Origin: Labyrinthula sp. Ha
Lineage: Eukaryota; Sar; Bigyra; Labyrinthulida; Labyrinthulaceae
Assembly (NCBI GenBank): GCA_015227615.1
Contig: JAALGZ010000002.1
Coordinates: 558,001 to 622,000, forward strand
DNA length: 64,000 bases
Direction of reading: 5' to 3'
Shown here: piece after piece, positions 1-12,500 of the stretch
Layout: each line of letters opens with the position of its first letter
How positions within the stretch are numbered: position 1 is the first letter of the stretch
Position numbers and translations under genes: made by a program
Notes under the pieces: generated by a model
Seen by the model: the letters and a program-made list of their open reading frames with translations, nothing else
Databases searched by the model: none
Told to the model about the DNA's origin: nothing

Positions 1-3000
1 TACTTTGATGTAAGTGTTAATGTTGCCATAGATATATCATACATTTATTAACTTGGTCTTTAGCCAGTTGAATTTATCCAAGCAAAACTCCTATTAAAAT
101 TTAATCTATTTTTGTTACCCAAAAGAGACGGTAAATACTCATTGATCACTACTCTACAAATTCCTAAAGCTTAACACAACAATATATATTTTGCCAGACG
201 CTGTTTAGATTCTGAAGACTATGGATTTACAAATGTAATTGATATTCCCAACGGTCCGGATAGAATAAACTCTTGAGCTTTGTAAAAAGCTGAGCTAAAT
301 AATTTAAAAGCTCGTCAATATTTTAAGTTATCTTTAGCATTTATATTTTTTTGACAAATCGGTGCACCCCGGTGCCTGATAAAATTAATTTACCTGTGTT
401 TTAGATGTCATGAAATTCTTACCTTTAAATGCCCTTAAACCACTCTTCATAATCGTTGCTTAAATATTTTCATTGAAGTTTATTTATATTTTCCGTAAAG
501 AAGGGAGCATAAATTAATTAATTTCTTGAAATTCCTAGTTACTTTATAATAACTTAACTATTACTTATGTCATTATCCTAGTAAAATCGGACAACCTAGC
601 TGCTTATATGACAATTTATGGTATTTCCATTATGAATATATAATGTTGAAATAATGGATTATTTTGTCCTACAGTTCAATATTGTAGAAAAATTCTGTAT
701 TTTGTTATGGTATAAATGGCAACCCCCCCTCCTCCTATAATTATGCGCAGTTTTGTCATCATGGCCTTGCACCTGGTAACATTGTCCTTGCGGTCGACCT
801 CATTAGTGATATCTTGATCGGCCTTTACCGCCAAAAAATCATAAAAGGTCAAACTTCAAAAATCGTTGAGGGGATATCATTATTCATCCCGTTACATCAA
901 AGCTTTGAGCTAGAATCCAACTGAGAGGGTATTATTAAGCACTGACTTTGTTGGTATAACATTCTCCTTGTGAAGTATCAACTTACTCCCAGCCAAAATC
1001 GATTGGAAACTAATGAATAAACAATATATCAAAAATATTTTAAACATACAAGAATAGCTGAAAGATAAATATAAGATAGTCCCAAAAACATATACCGTTA
1101 CAGAAATCAAAAGGCAGGTTGTATTATAAGTTTAATACAGAAGTGATAAGAATATTTTCTCAAGATAACCACCCTAGATCTATCTGAAAGAATTGGAAGT
1201 GCTAAACACGTTAATTGAGAACAATGTCGGGAAATGTATGGAGAGAAGGTATATTGGATCTTGATTGGGAAACTCAAGAAGTAGTATGTGGAACGTAGTA
1301 ACAGCATAGAAAAACACTCCATAGGTATTTTGTTTGAACCTTTCTATTAATCTAATGAAGTTACTCTGGATCAGTGTACGAAGTTAGCTTATAAACAAAT
1401 ATGAAACATAAAAGAAACAAAAGGCAAAACCTTATTCCAGAAATAAATGGTGAATTACATTGAAAGTACTAAATCCATGCAAATGATCCGAGTACATGAG
1501 AAAGTAGCAATTATATTAACCTAGCATTGAGCAATAGGTGAAGGATAATTGTATACACTGACGGTGCATGATGTATGATTTGTTATAAACAAAGAGAGAG
1601 GTGTCATAAGTGTTGAAACAGTAAAAATAGGCCAACCTTTGACTGAGTTCGTGGTTGAAGATCGCTTCTACATCAAATTTTCAAGGGAGACATAGAACAC
1701 TAAGAGATTATGAAGAAAAACGAATATCTGTACTTCTATCGGAGATTTGAAGAGGATTTCAGAAAATCCATAAAATAAAGAAGAAAAAAGCTTTGAATTC
1801 AAAATATCGCAAAGGAAATTGATCAATGAAATAACTAAGATGAGGCAGTTTATATTCTCCATAGATTTATAGGCATATTATCGAAGACTTAGCAGGTGAA
1901 AATTTCAACCAAGATTTAGATAATGGAGGCATGTGGACGGAGGTTAGGTGCATTGACACATCAGCATACCCAATAGATAGATCATTGAAAACGGGTTAGA
2001 GCTAAAATGATCAGTAAACTAGGTTTCTTACGATGTCAAAGAGTAAAACATTGAAAAAAGTATGTAGTAAGAAGTAAAAGAAAAATATATTGTTTTCTAA
2101 AACAAGCTCAGGGATGTACTGTGTAAAGTTGGACACAGGCAATGTAGATATAAAAAGTGCAGTCAATGGAAACCATTTTATAGAAAATGAAGCAAAAAAA
2201 ATAATTAAAATACAGCAAAGAAGAAGAATAAGTTATAGTCTATTATTGATGTCCATAAACAAAACAGAGCAATTTTTTCTAAGTAAATTAAATGAGATAA
2301 GCGTTTTAATACCAAAAGCGTTAATATAATCTGTTACGGATTGTTCGAACGTTTTTGAAGTACTGTCATATTTTATGTGCAATGTAGAAGGATACGTTCA
2401 ATCCAAACACCCTTTTGAAACTATATGTGTATCTAATTTCAAGGATCTCTTACCGACCGCTTAGTTAGCGCAATTGTTCTTGGCAAATTAAGTTTACGAA
2501 GAAATCATTCTCCAAATAGCATTTTGTGCAACGCCGCTCTGTTTTTTCATATCAGGACATTGGATATAAATTATTTTGACTAATCCAGAAAATGGTTGGC
2601 CTTATCTTACCTTTCCCGAAGGGCTGTCTGTATCATATTTCGATGAACTTCCCCAGTAATACACGAATTACAACATGTACAAAGAAAATTTCCTCAATAC
2701 GGAATACAACCCAGAGCTAGCAAGTGTTGTATGGCATGAGTAGTATTTCCATGATTTTTTTATGCATCCAACATAATTAACGTCATAAGCATTTTTTCTT
2801 GGTCGATCCATAATTGTGCGTTTTCCCTGAGCTTGGGCTTTTCTTCATGTGCGTCAACTGATGCCATGCACTAAATTCAGCGTGAGAAGAAGTGTATCCA
2901 GAGACTACGTATTTCTTTATTATGGAAAAACCTAATTCAATACTTGCTAAGTCGAGCTATAAAATATTTTGAGCTAGATTATAGAAGCTAAGAAAGTAGT

Positions 3001-4198
3001 CCTTGGTTTTACCCCGCCAAATCTATGATGAAATGTGTACGATAGGGTATACTTGCCTGTGATAGTTATTATATCATATTTAACATAGACTAAATTTTAC
3101 CAAACATCCATTCATCACTTTGGGGAAATAGTTCTAAAGTCAATAACGTTGGCATAACAACAAAAAATGTCAATAATTTTGAATCTGTAGAGCTCTGAGC
3201 TCTCACCAGTGAAAAACTAAGTTATTTTACATCTGAGCTAACAAGAAAAGACAGAACATTGGTAAACAAAACTAAATCTTCAACCAAATGAACAAGTTCA
3301 AATAAAGTTTAAATACTTAGCTGAACAAGCAAAATTCCAAGAGTTAATGAATGGAAAGGCATAATTAATACCTAGCTAACAAGACTGCAAAAATAGTCTT
3401 TAGTATTATAAGACAAGCATCGTACCCTTCAGTAATTCAGTTATTCAACTTGAGAAAAATAATTCATTAAATATCTTCCTCAGCCACATAGCAGTGGACA
3501 AAGTGTTTGTTTTTTCACTTTAACATCTTAACAAGGACTTGATAAAAGAAACTAGTCTTGGTTAACCAATCTAGATTCTTGGTTACGGTTTTCCTGTTCA
3601 TTTAAATTTGTCTCTTGCCCTGCTAAAAAGGAGACCTGAGATTTTTACGATCTACAGGAACCTATAAATATTATACCTGAGGAAGTATTAAAGCTACTAT
3701 TGTATGCGGTTTGCACAACAGCTCAGACCTCATGTATATACACCTGAAGTGTTTTAAGCATAAACAAAGTTACTTAAGTTTTTTTCAATGTTTAAGAGCA
3801 AAAATAAAGTCATGGATTTGTTATATGTCAACTTGATAAGAAGAGAAAAGTATTTAGTCCAAACCATTAATATGTTTCATGTTACAACACACAACTCAAG
3901 TCAAATGTGTACTTAAACTCTTGATACACAACAACGCCGAACAGAAGCAGTGGTGGCAGACGAAGGAATTAGAATGCATTTTTTTCTCCGAGCTGGAGCC
4001 AAGCGTAAGAACACTACTATGTAATAGCTTTCTACATAATTTTAAGGCGTACAATTCAGTTTGTTTATTCATTACTCTCTTATCTAAATGTTTCATTATG
4101 ATATCTATTCAATTATATCTACGGTTTGGCTTCAATACACTATAAATTATATTACATGTCTTCTAATTCATTTTTTATGACATTTTGCAGCGTTTCCA
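1..4198. other. AT-rich stretch without a supported gene
   Basis: Stops are frequent in all frames, and the open frames of 60-90 codons show no family resemblance, no convincing splice pattern and no recognisable motifs. The only segment that stands out is a GC-richer patch at about 676-866. On the minus strand it reads as a short basic segment followed by a hydrophobic tail; it is treated separately as a finding. Confidence 0.6.
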
Positions 4199-5137
4199 CT
4201 ACAATTGTTTTATCTTGTGATTACTGTTTGCCTCACTAGCTATTTGTCCGAAGAAATTCTTGTGGGTGGACAAATCTATTTCTGCGGTCAAGAAAACACG
4301 CGCTCTCTCCAAATCATGGATATCTTGCTTAAGTTGCAGTCTCTTCACTCCAGAGCAGTCTAAGTTAAGATCTCTAAGGTCTAACAACGCTTTTTTCTTA
4401 TGTTTAATTTGGTCTGTGTAGATTATCCGGACATGTTTCAAGTACTCCCTGTACGGCCTACCTTCATACAAGGCTGCAATTAATGGGTTTCCAAAAATGG
4501 GTTTATAAGAAAGAACACTTTTTGAAAGCCACAATAATTTATTATGGGCATCTTTGCTTGTCTTTCGGTCCAAGTACTTCCATCCAATGTGTTGGCATTT
4601 CATATGCTGTTCTGCTGAAACTAAAACGAGACAACCAAAGAGCATTGTATGGTGTAGTTGAAAGTTAGTAACATCAAGAGGTTTCCACTCATTGAAACGA
4701 TGTTTGATCAATTACAGCTTTACACATTTCTCGCGGGGGGTAAAATCACATTCTTGAAGGTACAATGGTGATCATGGTGGGAATCCAGTAATAGCTAACA
4801 CTGGATCCTCCATTCGCGAGAATGTTGCTAGATAACTTGCTTGGGGACTACGAAAATCAGCCCTTGGAATGGAATTATGACTAATTTCTGCTGCAACTTT
4901 AAGGATCTTTGCAAACTCTGCGTCATAACCTTTTTTAGAAAGCTTTGACAAATGGTTTGGGTTTATCATATGCTTCTTATGCTTTTCGGCAGAATAACTT
5001 CTAACTAGAAATAATTTCTTTCTCATGAGTTCGCTCAATTTTGATGAAATAAACATTTGAATCTGCACGTGTTCAGATATTCTTTGACAAGCCCAAAGAA
5101 CACATGCTAAACTAGTCGTTGAATATTTGCAATGCAT
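4199..5137 (-). CDS. Unknown protein, probably one spliced gene, possibly mitochondrial
   Basis: Two open segments (5137-4772 and 4711-4199) lie in the same frame and are separated by a TGA and a TAA. I read them as one gene with introns. A consistent model removes 4753-4801 (49 nt, GTGTTA...CAAG) and 4688-4725 (38 nt, GTGTAA...GAG), leaving a 27-nt middle exon and a 283-residue protein in frame throughout. A single intron of 114 nt (4688-4801) also keeps the frame. The second acceptor (GAG) is weaker than those of other genes here. The first ATG lies only 20 nt after the stop of the upstream gene, so Met38 (codon at 5026) may be the real start; it begins MRKKLFLVRSYSAEKHKKH, which looks like a mitochondrial presequence. 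The C-terminal half is basic with a short hydrophobic patch and a probable helical hairpin. I recognise no family, and a two-stop pseudogene is the alternative. Confidence 0.45.
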
Positions 5138-5157
5138 GTTAACGGTTAAGAGGCTGC

Positions 5158-5547
5158 TTATTTTTCCTCTTTCTTCATATAACTTGGTTCGTAGTATTTT
5201 CTTCCACCAATTCCAATTGGATCCATATTTTGATGTTTTCTATACTTTTCGGAAGCTTGTTTCCACTCTCTTGTCATTGTGGAAGGTGTTGTACCTGAAA
5301 AATAAGGTGAAATGAATATCAGATACCATAACCACGGATTAGTGCGTAACTAATAAAACTGGCCCCAAAGACTGCTGTTCCATACTTGGTCCATGCCTGC
5401 TTTGCGGTCATATCATGAATACCCATTGTTTTTGCTTTTCTCTTGATTGATTTCTTTTTTTCACGATTTTAAACGGCTTGAAGCAGTTACAGTTTTAGCG
5501 TCATATTCCTTGGTTGAGGCTAGCCATAGCTTGGGCCATTTGGCCAT
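5158..5547 (-). CDS. Probable cytochrome c oxidase subunit IV-like protein (COX4/COX5 type), three exons
   Basis: The model joins 5547-5491, 5441-5327 and 5294-5158. The 32-nt intron at 5295-5326 (GTATCT...TTTTTCAG) is well supported: it restores the frame in the middle of a Gly codon (RGY-G-TTPST). The 49-nt intron at 5442-5490 is less certain; without it the protein would begin at the ATG at 5426. The product is about 102 residues: a basic N-terminus, one membrane segment (GTAVFGASFISYALIRGY), and a polar tail with TMTREWKQASEKYRKHQN followed by DPIGIGG. A short matrix part, one helix and a tail with a T-x-x-EW-x-x-(A)-x-P-I pattern match my memory of fungal and protist COX subunit IV/5. 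If correct it is an inner-membrane subunit of complex IV. It lies 40 bp after the membrane protein gene and 20 bp before the next gene, all on the same strand. Another small inner-membrane subunit is possible. Confidence 0.5.
5295..5326 (-). other. 32-nt spliceosomal intron in the COX4-like gene
   Basis: It has a GTATCT donor and a pyrimidine-rich TTATTTTTCAG acceptor. Removing it joins two coding exons in frame, phase 1. Confidence 0.75.
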
Positions 5548-5587
5548 ATTAAGATAATTGACTAAGAACTTAATAACAAGTTTACAC

Positions 5588-6592
5588 TTAAGTAATAATT
5601 TCAGTTTTATGTTGTTCTTTCTCCGGTGTAAAAAAATAGTTAAATATTTTTGTTGCTAAGTTTGGTTGTTCTTGTCTTTGCTCATTTTCTATTAATGTCT
5701 TTGGATCTAACTTGTCTTCTCTCTCAATCTTTGTGATTATCTCATCCAAGAGAAGTTTCACATCTTCCATTCCTCTGTCCTTGAACACGGTTATCTTTTT
5801 TAGATTTGACTCCGTCTCAATCATAACCTCAACTTCTATATCTGCGGCTTTAAGGACATCAACTTCCAATTCTTCACAGATGATTTGACTTTCTGTCGGT
5901 TGTTCAACTCGTACCTGGAGATCCTCTTCTACTCTAGTTTTTAACTCAACAGACTCATGTTTCTCTTTTCCTTGTTCTTCAATATCCACTTGCACAACAA
6001 CTTCTTTTTTCTTTTCATTTTCTTTTTGCAAATTTTTCCGTTTACTTTTTCTCTTCTTATCCGTTGGTTTATTTTTTCTGGAAGGAGTTAACAAAAGAAT
6101 AGAAAGAACTAATATAAATAAGAGAGCAAGAACGATGATAACATAAAAGAGAGTTGAGGTTGGATTACTTGGTTTGGTTACCTCAGTAGATGGGTTTGTC
6201 CCCTCCCCCGTGGTATTATTTGACTGCTCAAAATATGACACTTCATTTTCAAAACTAGTTGGTAAGAAGTCTTGGTTTTCACAGTAGTCCCAAGAAAGAT
6301 CACAGGATTGTGATGGTTTAACAAGACACCAAAACTTTTCATCTCCATCTGGGCTGCAGCATGATGTTTCACATGGAATGTGGCCAAGCGCTTTCCATTC
6401 AACCAAGCATTCACAGCCTGTCTCTGTTAGTTCTTTGGATATACTTACATCTTCTAGCAAACTTCTTCGAAGCATCTACACATTCAATAGACGAACTTTT
6501 AGGTAAAAATGTTAGAAGTATTAATATGTATGCGTTTTTATTGACGAGTGAAAATGATATAAAAAGATCGACTGCAATGAGAAAAAAAACAT
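5588..6592 (-). CDS. Single-pass membrane protein with signal peptide, Cys-rich ectodomain and charged cytoplasmic tail
   Basis: The model joins 6592-6546, 6495-6449 and 6417-5588 into 307 residues. The 31-nt intron (6418-6448) is strong: GTAAGT donor, ACTAAC branch-like sequence and ACAG end. The 50-nt intron (6496-6545, GTCAAT...AAAAG with TTCTAAC inside) links the exon to an ATG and a hydrophobic N-terminus, MFFFSLQSIFLYHFHSSS, read as a signal peptide. The ectodomain (about 20-118) has some ten cysteines, including a CCEC run, a CETSCC run and a WC-L-V ... C ... WDYC microdomain, plus an NNTT glycosylation sequon near residue 98. A membrane helix spans about 120-142 and is followed by a KR-rich stop-transfer stretch. 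The tail of about 160 residues alternates acidic and basic runs and is probably helical or coiled. The function is unknown; surface receptor or adhesion roles are possible. The extreme N-terminus is the least certain part. Confidence 0.65.
6418..6448 (-). other. 31-nt spliceosomal intron with branch-point-like ACTAAC
   Basis: GTAAGT begins the intron, and ACTAAC lies about ten bases before the terminal ACAG. Removal joins the Cys-rich reading frame (RRC to CECLVEWK) in frame. Confidence 0.8.
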
Positions 6593-9500
6593 GGCCCCTG
6601 GAATTTGCACCCTTTCGTCAGATGTCTGAACAAATATGTATGTTTCTGATTGGCTCAATCATTCATTTTGGTAATTTCATTGGCTTTTTAATTTCAATAT
6701 GACATTACTAGTTAGGATTCTTATGCAAATTGCCAATAAAGTTATAAAACGAGTGGTAAACGTTATGGCTAGTCACTTTTGTTTTCGGATATCAAAGCTA
6801 TCAATCAACGAACACGGGAATATTAACTCATGAAACTATAAAGTCTTATGCTGTGTTGATATATTGCAACATTAACCTTTTACGGGAAAAAGAGCCTCGC
6901 CTTATCAAGAAGAAAAGTCACAACAATACTCTGTTATCTACATATATGTAATATGCATAGATAATAAATCAAAACTAAAGAAAAGGTTTGATTATTTTTC
7001 TTTATCTATAAGGTATTATCAAAGCTTATTCTGCTTTTTCTTTACAGGCGTTGTACCCGATCAAAGGGTGAGATCTGCTCACTTGGTCATTCTCTGAAGA
7101 CAGTTTTCGAATTTTCAACCCTAACTTCACCATATTAAGTAGCTGGGCTCAAAAAATATTTTCATTTTCAATGGAATTTCCATATTTTAGAAGTCATCCT
7201 AGTTTTAGCTGAGTGCATTGAATATTTACTTTAGGTGTGCCTATATATATTTGCTATGCTGAGTGAATTAACACTATTATAGATAGCTTTTTGGACTAGT
7301 GTCTCGCACTCGCTAAGTTTATTGGCTTCAGAGAGGTGTTATGCTGAATGTTTTGTGACATCTCCTTTAAATTTGTAACTTCTAACAGCCAACACTGTCT
7401 CTAATATGAGACTACGTCATGTATTTCTTGGGGCTAGAGTGTGAAGTGATTATGGCATATCATCAAAGTTGAATAATTACTTGTTATTACAATCATACAT
7501 CTCTTTTACTCAATTTTTTTGCCAGAAAGTGAATGAATTATGATCAATAATAACGTGTGTATTGAACCGTTATCAACGTGAGGTGTGTTATTTCCATTTT
7601 GATGCTTCTTGAGAACATTCGGGTGTGCCCCTTAAAGTTACTCCATAAAATAAAAACCACCATAAATAAAACATAGCCGAAACTTAAACAAAATTGAGAG
7701 TACAATTATAGATGGTTCAATGTGAAGCTTCCAACATTTGAACTTTTTTATATATGTATAAATGCTACACGGGTTTGTACGGAACCCATTTATATATGCT
7801 CTTGTGGTGACTCTCTAAGTTGTATTGAGGATATGTGCGTGCTGTATTTTTTCAAGAGTTGGTTGCACGCTATAATCAAGCCTTGGAAAATCTTCTTAGT
7901 TTTCTTCCATAGTAAATTTAATTTTTTGAAAAGATCTTTGAAGCGAGATGGAATTTCTTTAAGTTGTTAATGGAAAAGGTGAAGATTTGATGCAGTGAGA
8001 AAAAAGGCAGTAGTATTTCTGTAAGGCACGTGTACTTGATATAGCTTTCCAATGATCTACAGTCATCGTAGTGTTATACACAATACTAGTGGCAGAATCA
8101 AGTTTCCAGGGAAAACTACTACCTAAATTATGTTAGAAGATCGGCATCTTCAGACATTGAATTAATGGTTCCAAGGAATGTTAAAGCTCAAGTTTCCAAG
8201 AAGTGTCTTCTAATGGCACTACCTCAGAACATTTCTCACTGAGCACTTAAGTTTGCTTAGTTAAGTTGGTTTTCTGAAACTGTAACAACTCTAAAGCAAA
8301 CAAGGTTTTGAAAGAATCTAATGAGAAATTCTACGAGAATTCTCACCATTCCGCAAGAATGTCTATATGACCAGATGATTCTATAGAGTTTTACGGCTCA
8401 AACAACTTTCCCAGAGCAATTAGGAGATGAGCAACAGGATATTGCACACAAAGCAAATAATTAGTTTCAATTAGAGTGCACTCATGATTACTATATGGAA
8501 CTCGGAATAACTGTAAAGGACAAGAAAAACAAGGTTCCTTCATCGGTCCAATAATCCCATTTTACAATAAATCTCTATAAATTTGAAGTTCTCACTTAAG
8601 TTTCATCGAGAGTGCTAAACAATGTGTGATTCAACAATAGATGTTGAATAAAAACCCGTAACTTATATTTCGTGAAGTTAACAGTCCTTAGTCTAGAATT
8701 ACCTTCCTTTGTCATCTAAGAGTTTAGAGTTAAAAGGTATATACGGGCGCTGTTGTACTCAGCTAAGATTTTCGTAATAAAGGATGGGGGGGGAATTCAG
8801 GAAATTTGATTATAACCTTCGATAAAGGATAGCTCGGAAGATGAGCTCTTTGAAGCTACTTATCTTCAAGTTGTAGCCTCAGACTAGATTCGATAAGTAG
8901 AAGAAAATGTGGGTGCTACTACTTCTGGGCATATGAGTAATACATGAGCTGTTATGAAGCTGCATACCTTGCTATCATAGTCCCATACTTCTGTGCTCTT
9001 AATTTAGTGGGAAAATTATTTCTTGTTTCATTTAGCACATGATCCTGCAATGTTCATGTGAAGTATAAGGTTTATTCTGAAGAGGTACATTCTACCTCTA
9101 TTTATTGAAACATGCAAGAAACGTTAGCCTTATTGGCTGCCGAAAATGCTTATCCCAAATTACTAGCTCTGACTATATTAGTCTTAACCGTGGGATTTCA
9201 CGGAACTTGCTAAAAGTTTATTTTGAATTGTTCAAGGTACACTTGTACTTATTTGATGCAGACATAAAAAAGAGAATAATGAAGCACAAACTAATAAGAT
9301 GTTGCTTCTACAGATCTCTCTATGTCAAGAGAGATCAATTCACTTGATTTAATTCTTTAATTTTAATTAGACTCTCTTAGCTCTGCTTTATACCAAAACA
9401 GGAGAATGCTATGACTGTTTCTTATATATATACATCTGACTCTCCAATTTTACTATGTTTAATACTGAATTCTCTTGTCACAACCCAACTAGATCTACTT

Positions 9501-12500
9501 TGTAGTCATAAGACATCTTACAGGACTTAGCAGATAAGCTCTGAGAGCTGATCTATATCTACTCATAATTTTCCTACTCTTGCAATTAAACTAGGTCATT
9601 AAGATATGTCATTAACTAAAGCGGTTTTTTAATCAAGTTAGTTATTGGGTTCCAGTCACTAACAATCATGTATTTTAAGTATCAACCGCGAAATCTTATC
9701 TGTCTCCAATGGTGATATTCTTTATCTCTTAAACAATACTATTATTATAATATTGCAGTTCAAGACTCCAATGGAATTTCTAAACAGTTAGAACCAGGCT
9801 ACTCTCAATCATACCTCGTGAGGTACAAATACATCGCCAATAACAGGGAGACTGAAAGCTTATGTTTCTCATTTATAAGTTATCTCTCTCTGTAGGGATT
9901 AACTTATTGATACCATATTTGACCTCGTACACTTTAGACGATGTTAATGGTATCAGTCTGCACAACAGTACAAATATTAGGTTAATAAAACTTGGAACTC
10001 ATAATCAAGAACTGAAGACAGTAATTTTATCTTACAGAAGTATCGTAATGTTTTTATTAGTTTACAGTAGCAACGGGTCTTACACATATGCTTCCTAGAC
10101 AAGGTCTATGACAAGCGCAACCATGGCTAAGTTATGATTGCTAGATATACATAACCCCACTCCTGTATCCCTTGACTTGAATACATTTATATATATATAT
10201 ATATAAATAATGCTACTTAGTACTAGGCTTCATTTCCTACCATCTGGGATTAAGTATGAAGATACCCTGTTTATACATATCTACACAAATTTTGTATAAA
10301 ATACATCTTCATTAGTTTCTTCTTGCAAGATTGATGCTTAAAATAAAGTAAGTGTACAGGAATATTTAGATATGTAGCGGGAAACATTTGTATTTAAAAG
10401 CTCTATATTCAGGTACATTGGTTCAAAGGAAACTGTGAAAATATCAAATGCAGGGAGTTTAATGGTACTACCATGCAGCATACCTCTTCATAGTGATGTT
10501 TTTCTATATTTATATCAGGCGATAGTAGTGTAAATTATGATTTGTGAGATAATATATCTACGGTCTAATCCTTCTCTTGTGTGCAATAGGAGCAGGTTTG
10601 AATAGCAAATTATTTTATAGGTGGTAAACCTTTTTTACGGTCTAATACTAAGAGACACATTTTCTGGGTGCTGCAGAATTTATATTTTTACAGAACTCAA
10701 AATGTAAAATTTTCAACTTAGTTGACCTCGCAAATAATATCCTTGGTTATATATTCATGAATTTAGTTGTGTTCTACTGCCTATGCAATTATTTCTCTTA
10801 CAAATTGAAATATCTGTAGCATTTCGCTCCTATTGGCTTCAGTGTTACCTTGGTATGATTTATTCCTTATGTTGTAGAAACTTATAGGCAGCTGAAGTTG
10901 TTTAAATCATGTTCTACAAAAATTCTCGCAAAATATTTTCCATTTTCTTTGCCGTATTGCTCTGTTGGCCATTAGTTTTCCTGTGCGGAGAGACCTTTTT
11001 CAATTTTGCAATCATGATCACCCCCTCCCCGATTATCTAACATGCTTCTAAGAAAAATTTACAACTAACTACAACTATAGTGCTGATGTCTGTGTTGTAT
11101 AAAACTAACGTGTGCTTGCCTTGTCATTATGATAATACTCAATATTCTAATCTAAGTGTGACCCAGAATAAGGAAAAGACATGAAACTATAATAAGATAA
11201 GTTAGTGTTCAAACTTGTAGTGCAATATTACTGTTATTGATTACTTGTTTTATGCTCTACTAAGATTATCTTATTAGCAAAATGTCCAGACTTCACCAAA
11301 AGCATGTTTCTAATATTTTATCATCAGAAAGCATGTATTGTTTATGAAAGCCTTGAACAGATCATTCTAAAATATTTACTTATACGAAGAAAACTAAGTA
11401 TTGATAAAGATTTTTTTGTTCTTATGTGTAACAATATTTCGAAACATATACTCTGCAAATATTCAAAAGTGTTTTTTTCAAATCTCTGGATGAATTGATT
11501 TGAATTTTAGAAGTTTCTGAAATAACAAACCATACCAACGAATATTTTATTCTTTTAAATATTATTTCTTTGGTTGTACAAATTCAAAAATCAAACAAAG
11601 CTGTTTTATAAAGCATGAAGAAAATTTGATTCAGCGGGAATATCAAAGACCACGTCTTGAAAGTCTAAGATCTTTGTACAGAAAATCGGGGTAATAACAA
11701 CATCTTTTATAGAAAAAGCCAAAGAAGTTAGACAAATCTTAGTATAAATCCTTAATATTTCCCAATGCTCTTAGAAATTGCAGTAGTTTATTATATTTCG
11801 TACTTTTTGGCACTCAGGCAGTTATTTTTTAATTAAAAAAAAGAAGTAGATTATGTTCTCAAGTTGTATAATAATAACTCTCGAAAACCTTTTCATAACA
11901 TTAAGGCTCCTGTGGGAGATAATTACATAATGTCAAGAAAACATGATATCCTAGAATAGCCAATGATATAACTGGTTACATTCCATTATCTGCATACTAG
12001 GATTCCTGACATTGCTCTACTTTTTCCTGATAAGGAGATAGTACACTAACCATTATTATTCGAACTGGCATATGGAGCTTGCAAACTGATAGAGGCTATG
12101 CTCATAGTATTTAAGAGTTCCTTCCCTGTAAACACTTTATTAATATAATCAAGTATCACAATCTTGATGCAATGCATCTTTGAACATTGAAATATTTCCT
12201 TTATTCATCTTAGAAAACGTAAACCTAAATCATATCGATTCACCAAATGACAATTGAGTACACTTTTGATGAATTCTCGAGTTGCAAAAAAAATAATTTT
12301 TTCCTTGTAATTAACGGTTCTCACCCATTTTATTATTAAAACTTTCAAAAATCATCACAATATATTACAAAACAAATTGCAAAGGAAAATAATAACCTGC
12401 ATGACATAATTCATACTTAGAACAGTGTATTCAAGTAAAACCACATTTTAATAAACTGTTTAAAGGTAAAACTATTACACACATATATGAATAGTCTAAG

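Noticed and set aside
3879-4145. Plus-strand frame of 88 codons and an overlapping minus frame
   Set aside because: Neither has a motif, a convincing start or splice context; amino acid makeup is what AT-rich random sequence gives.
9105-9347. Small gene on the plus strand
   Set aside because: An 80-codon frame with no supporting features in a stretch where such frames occur on both strands at the rate expected by chance.
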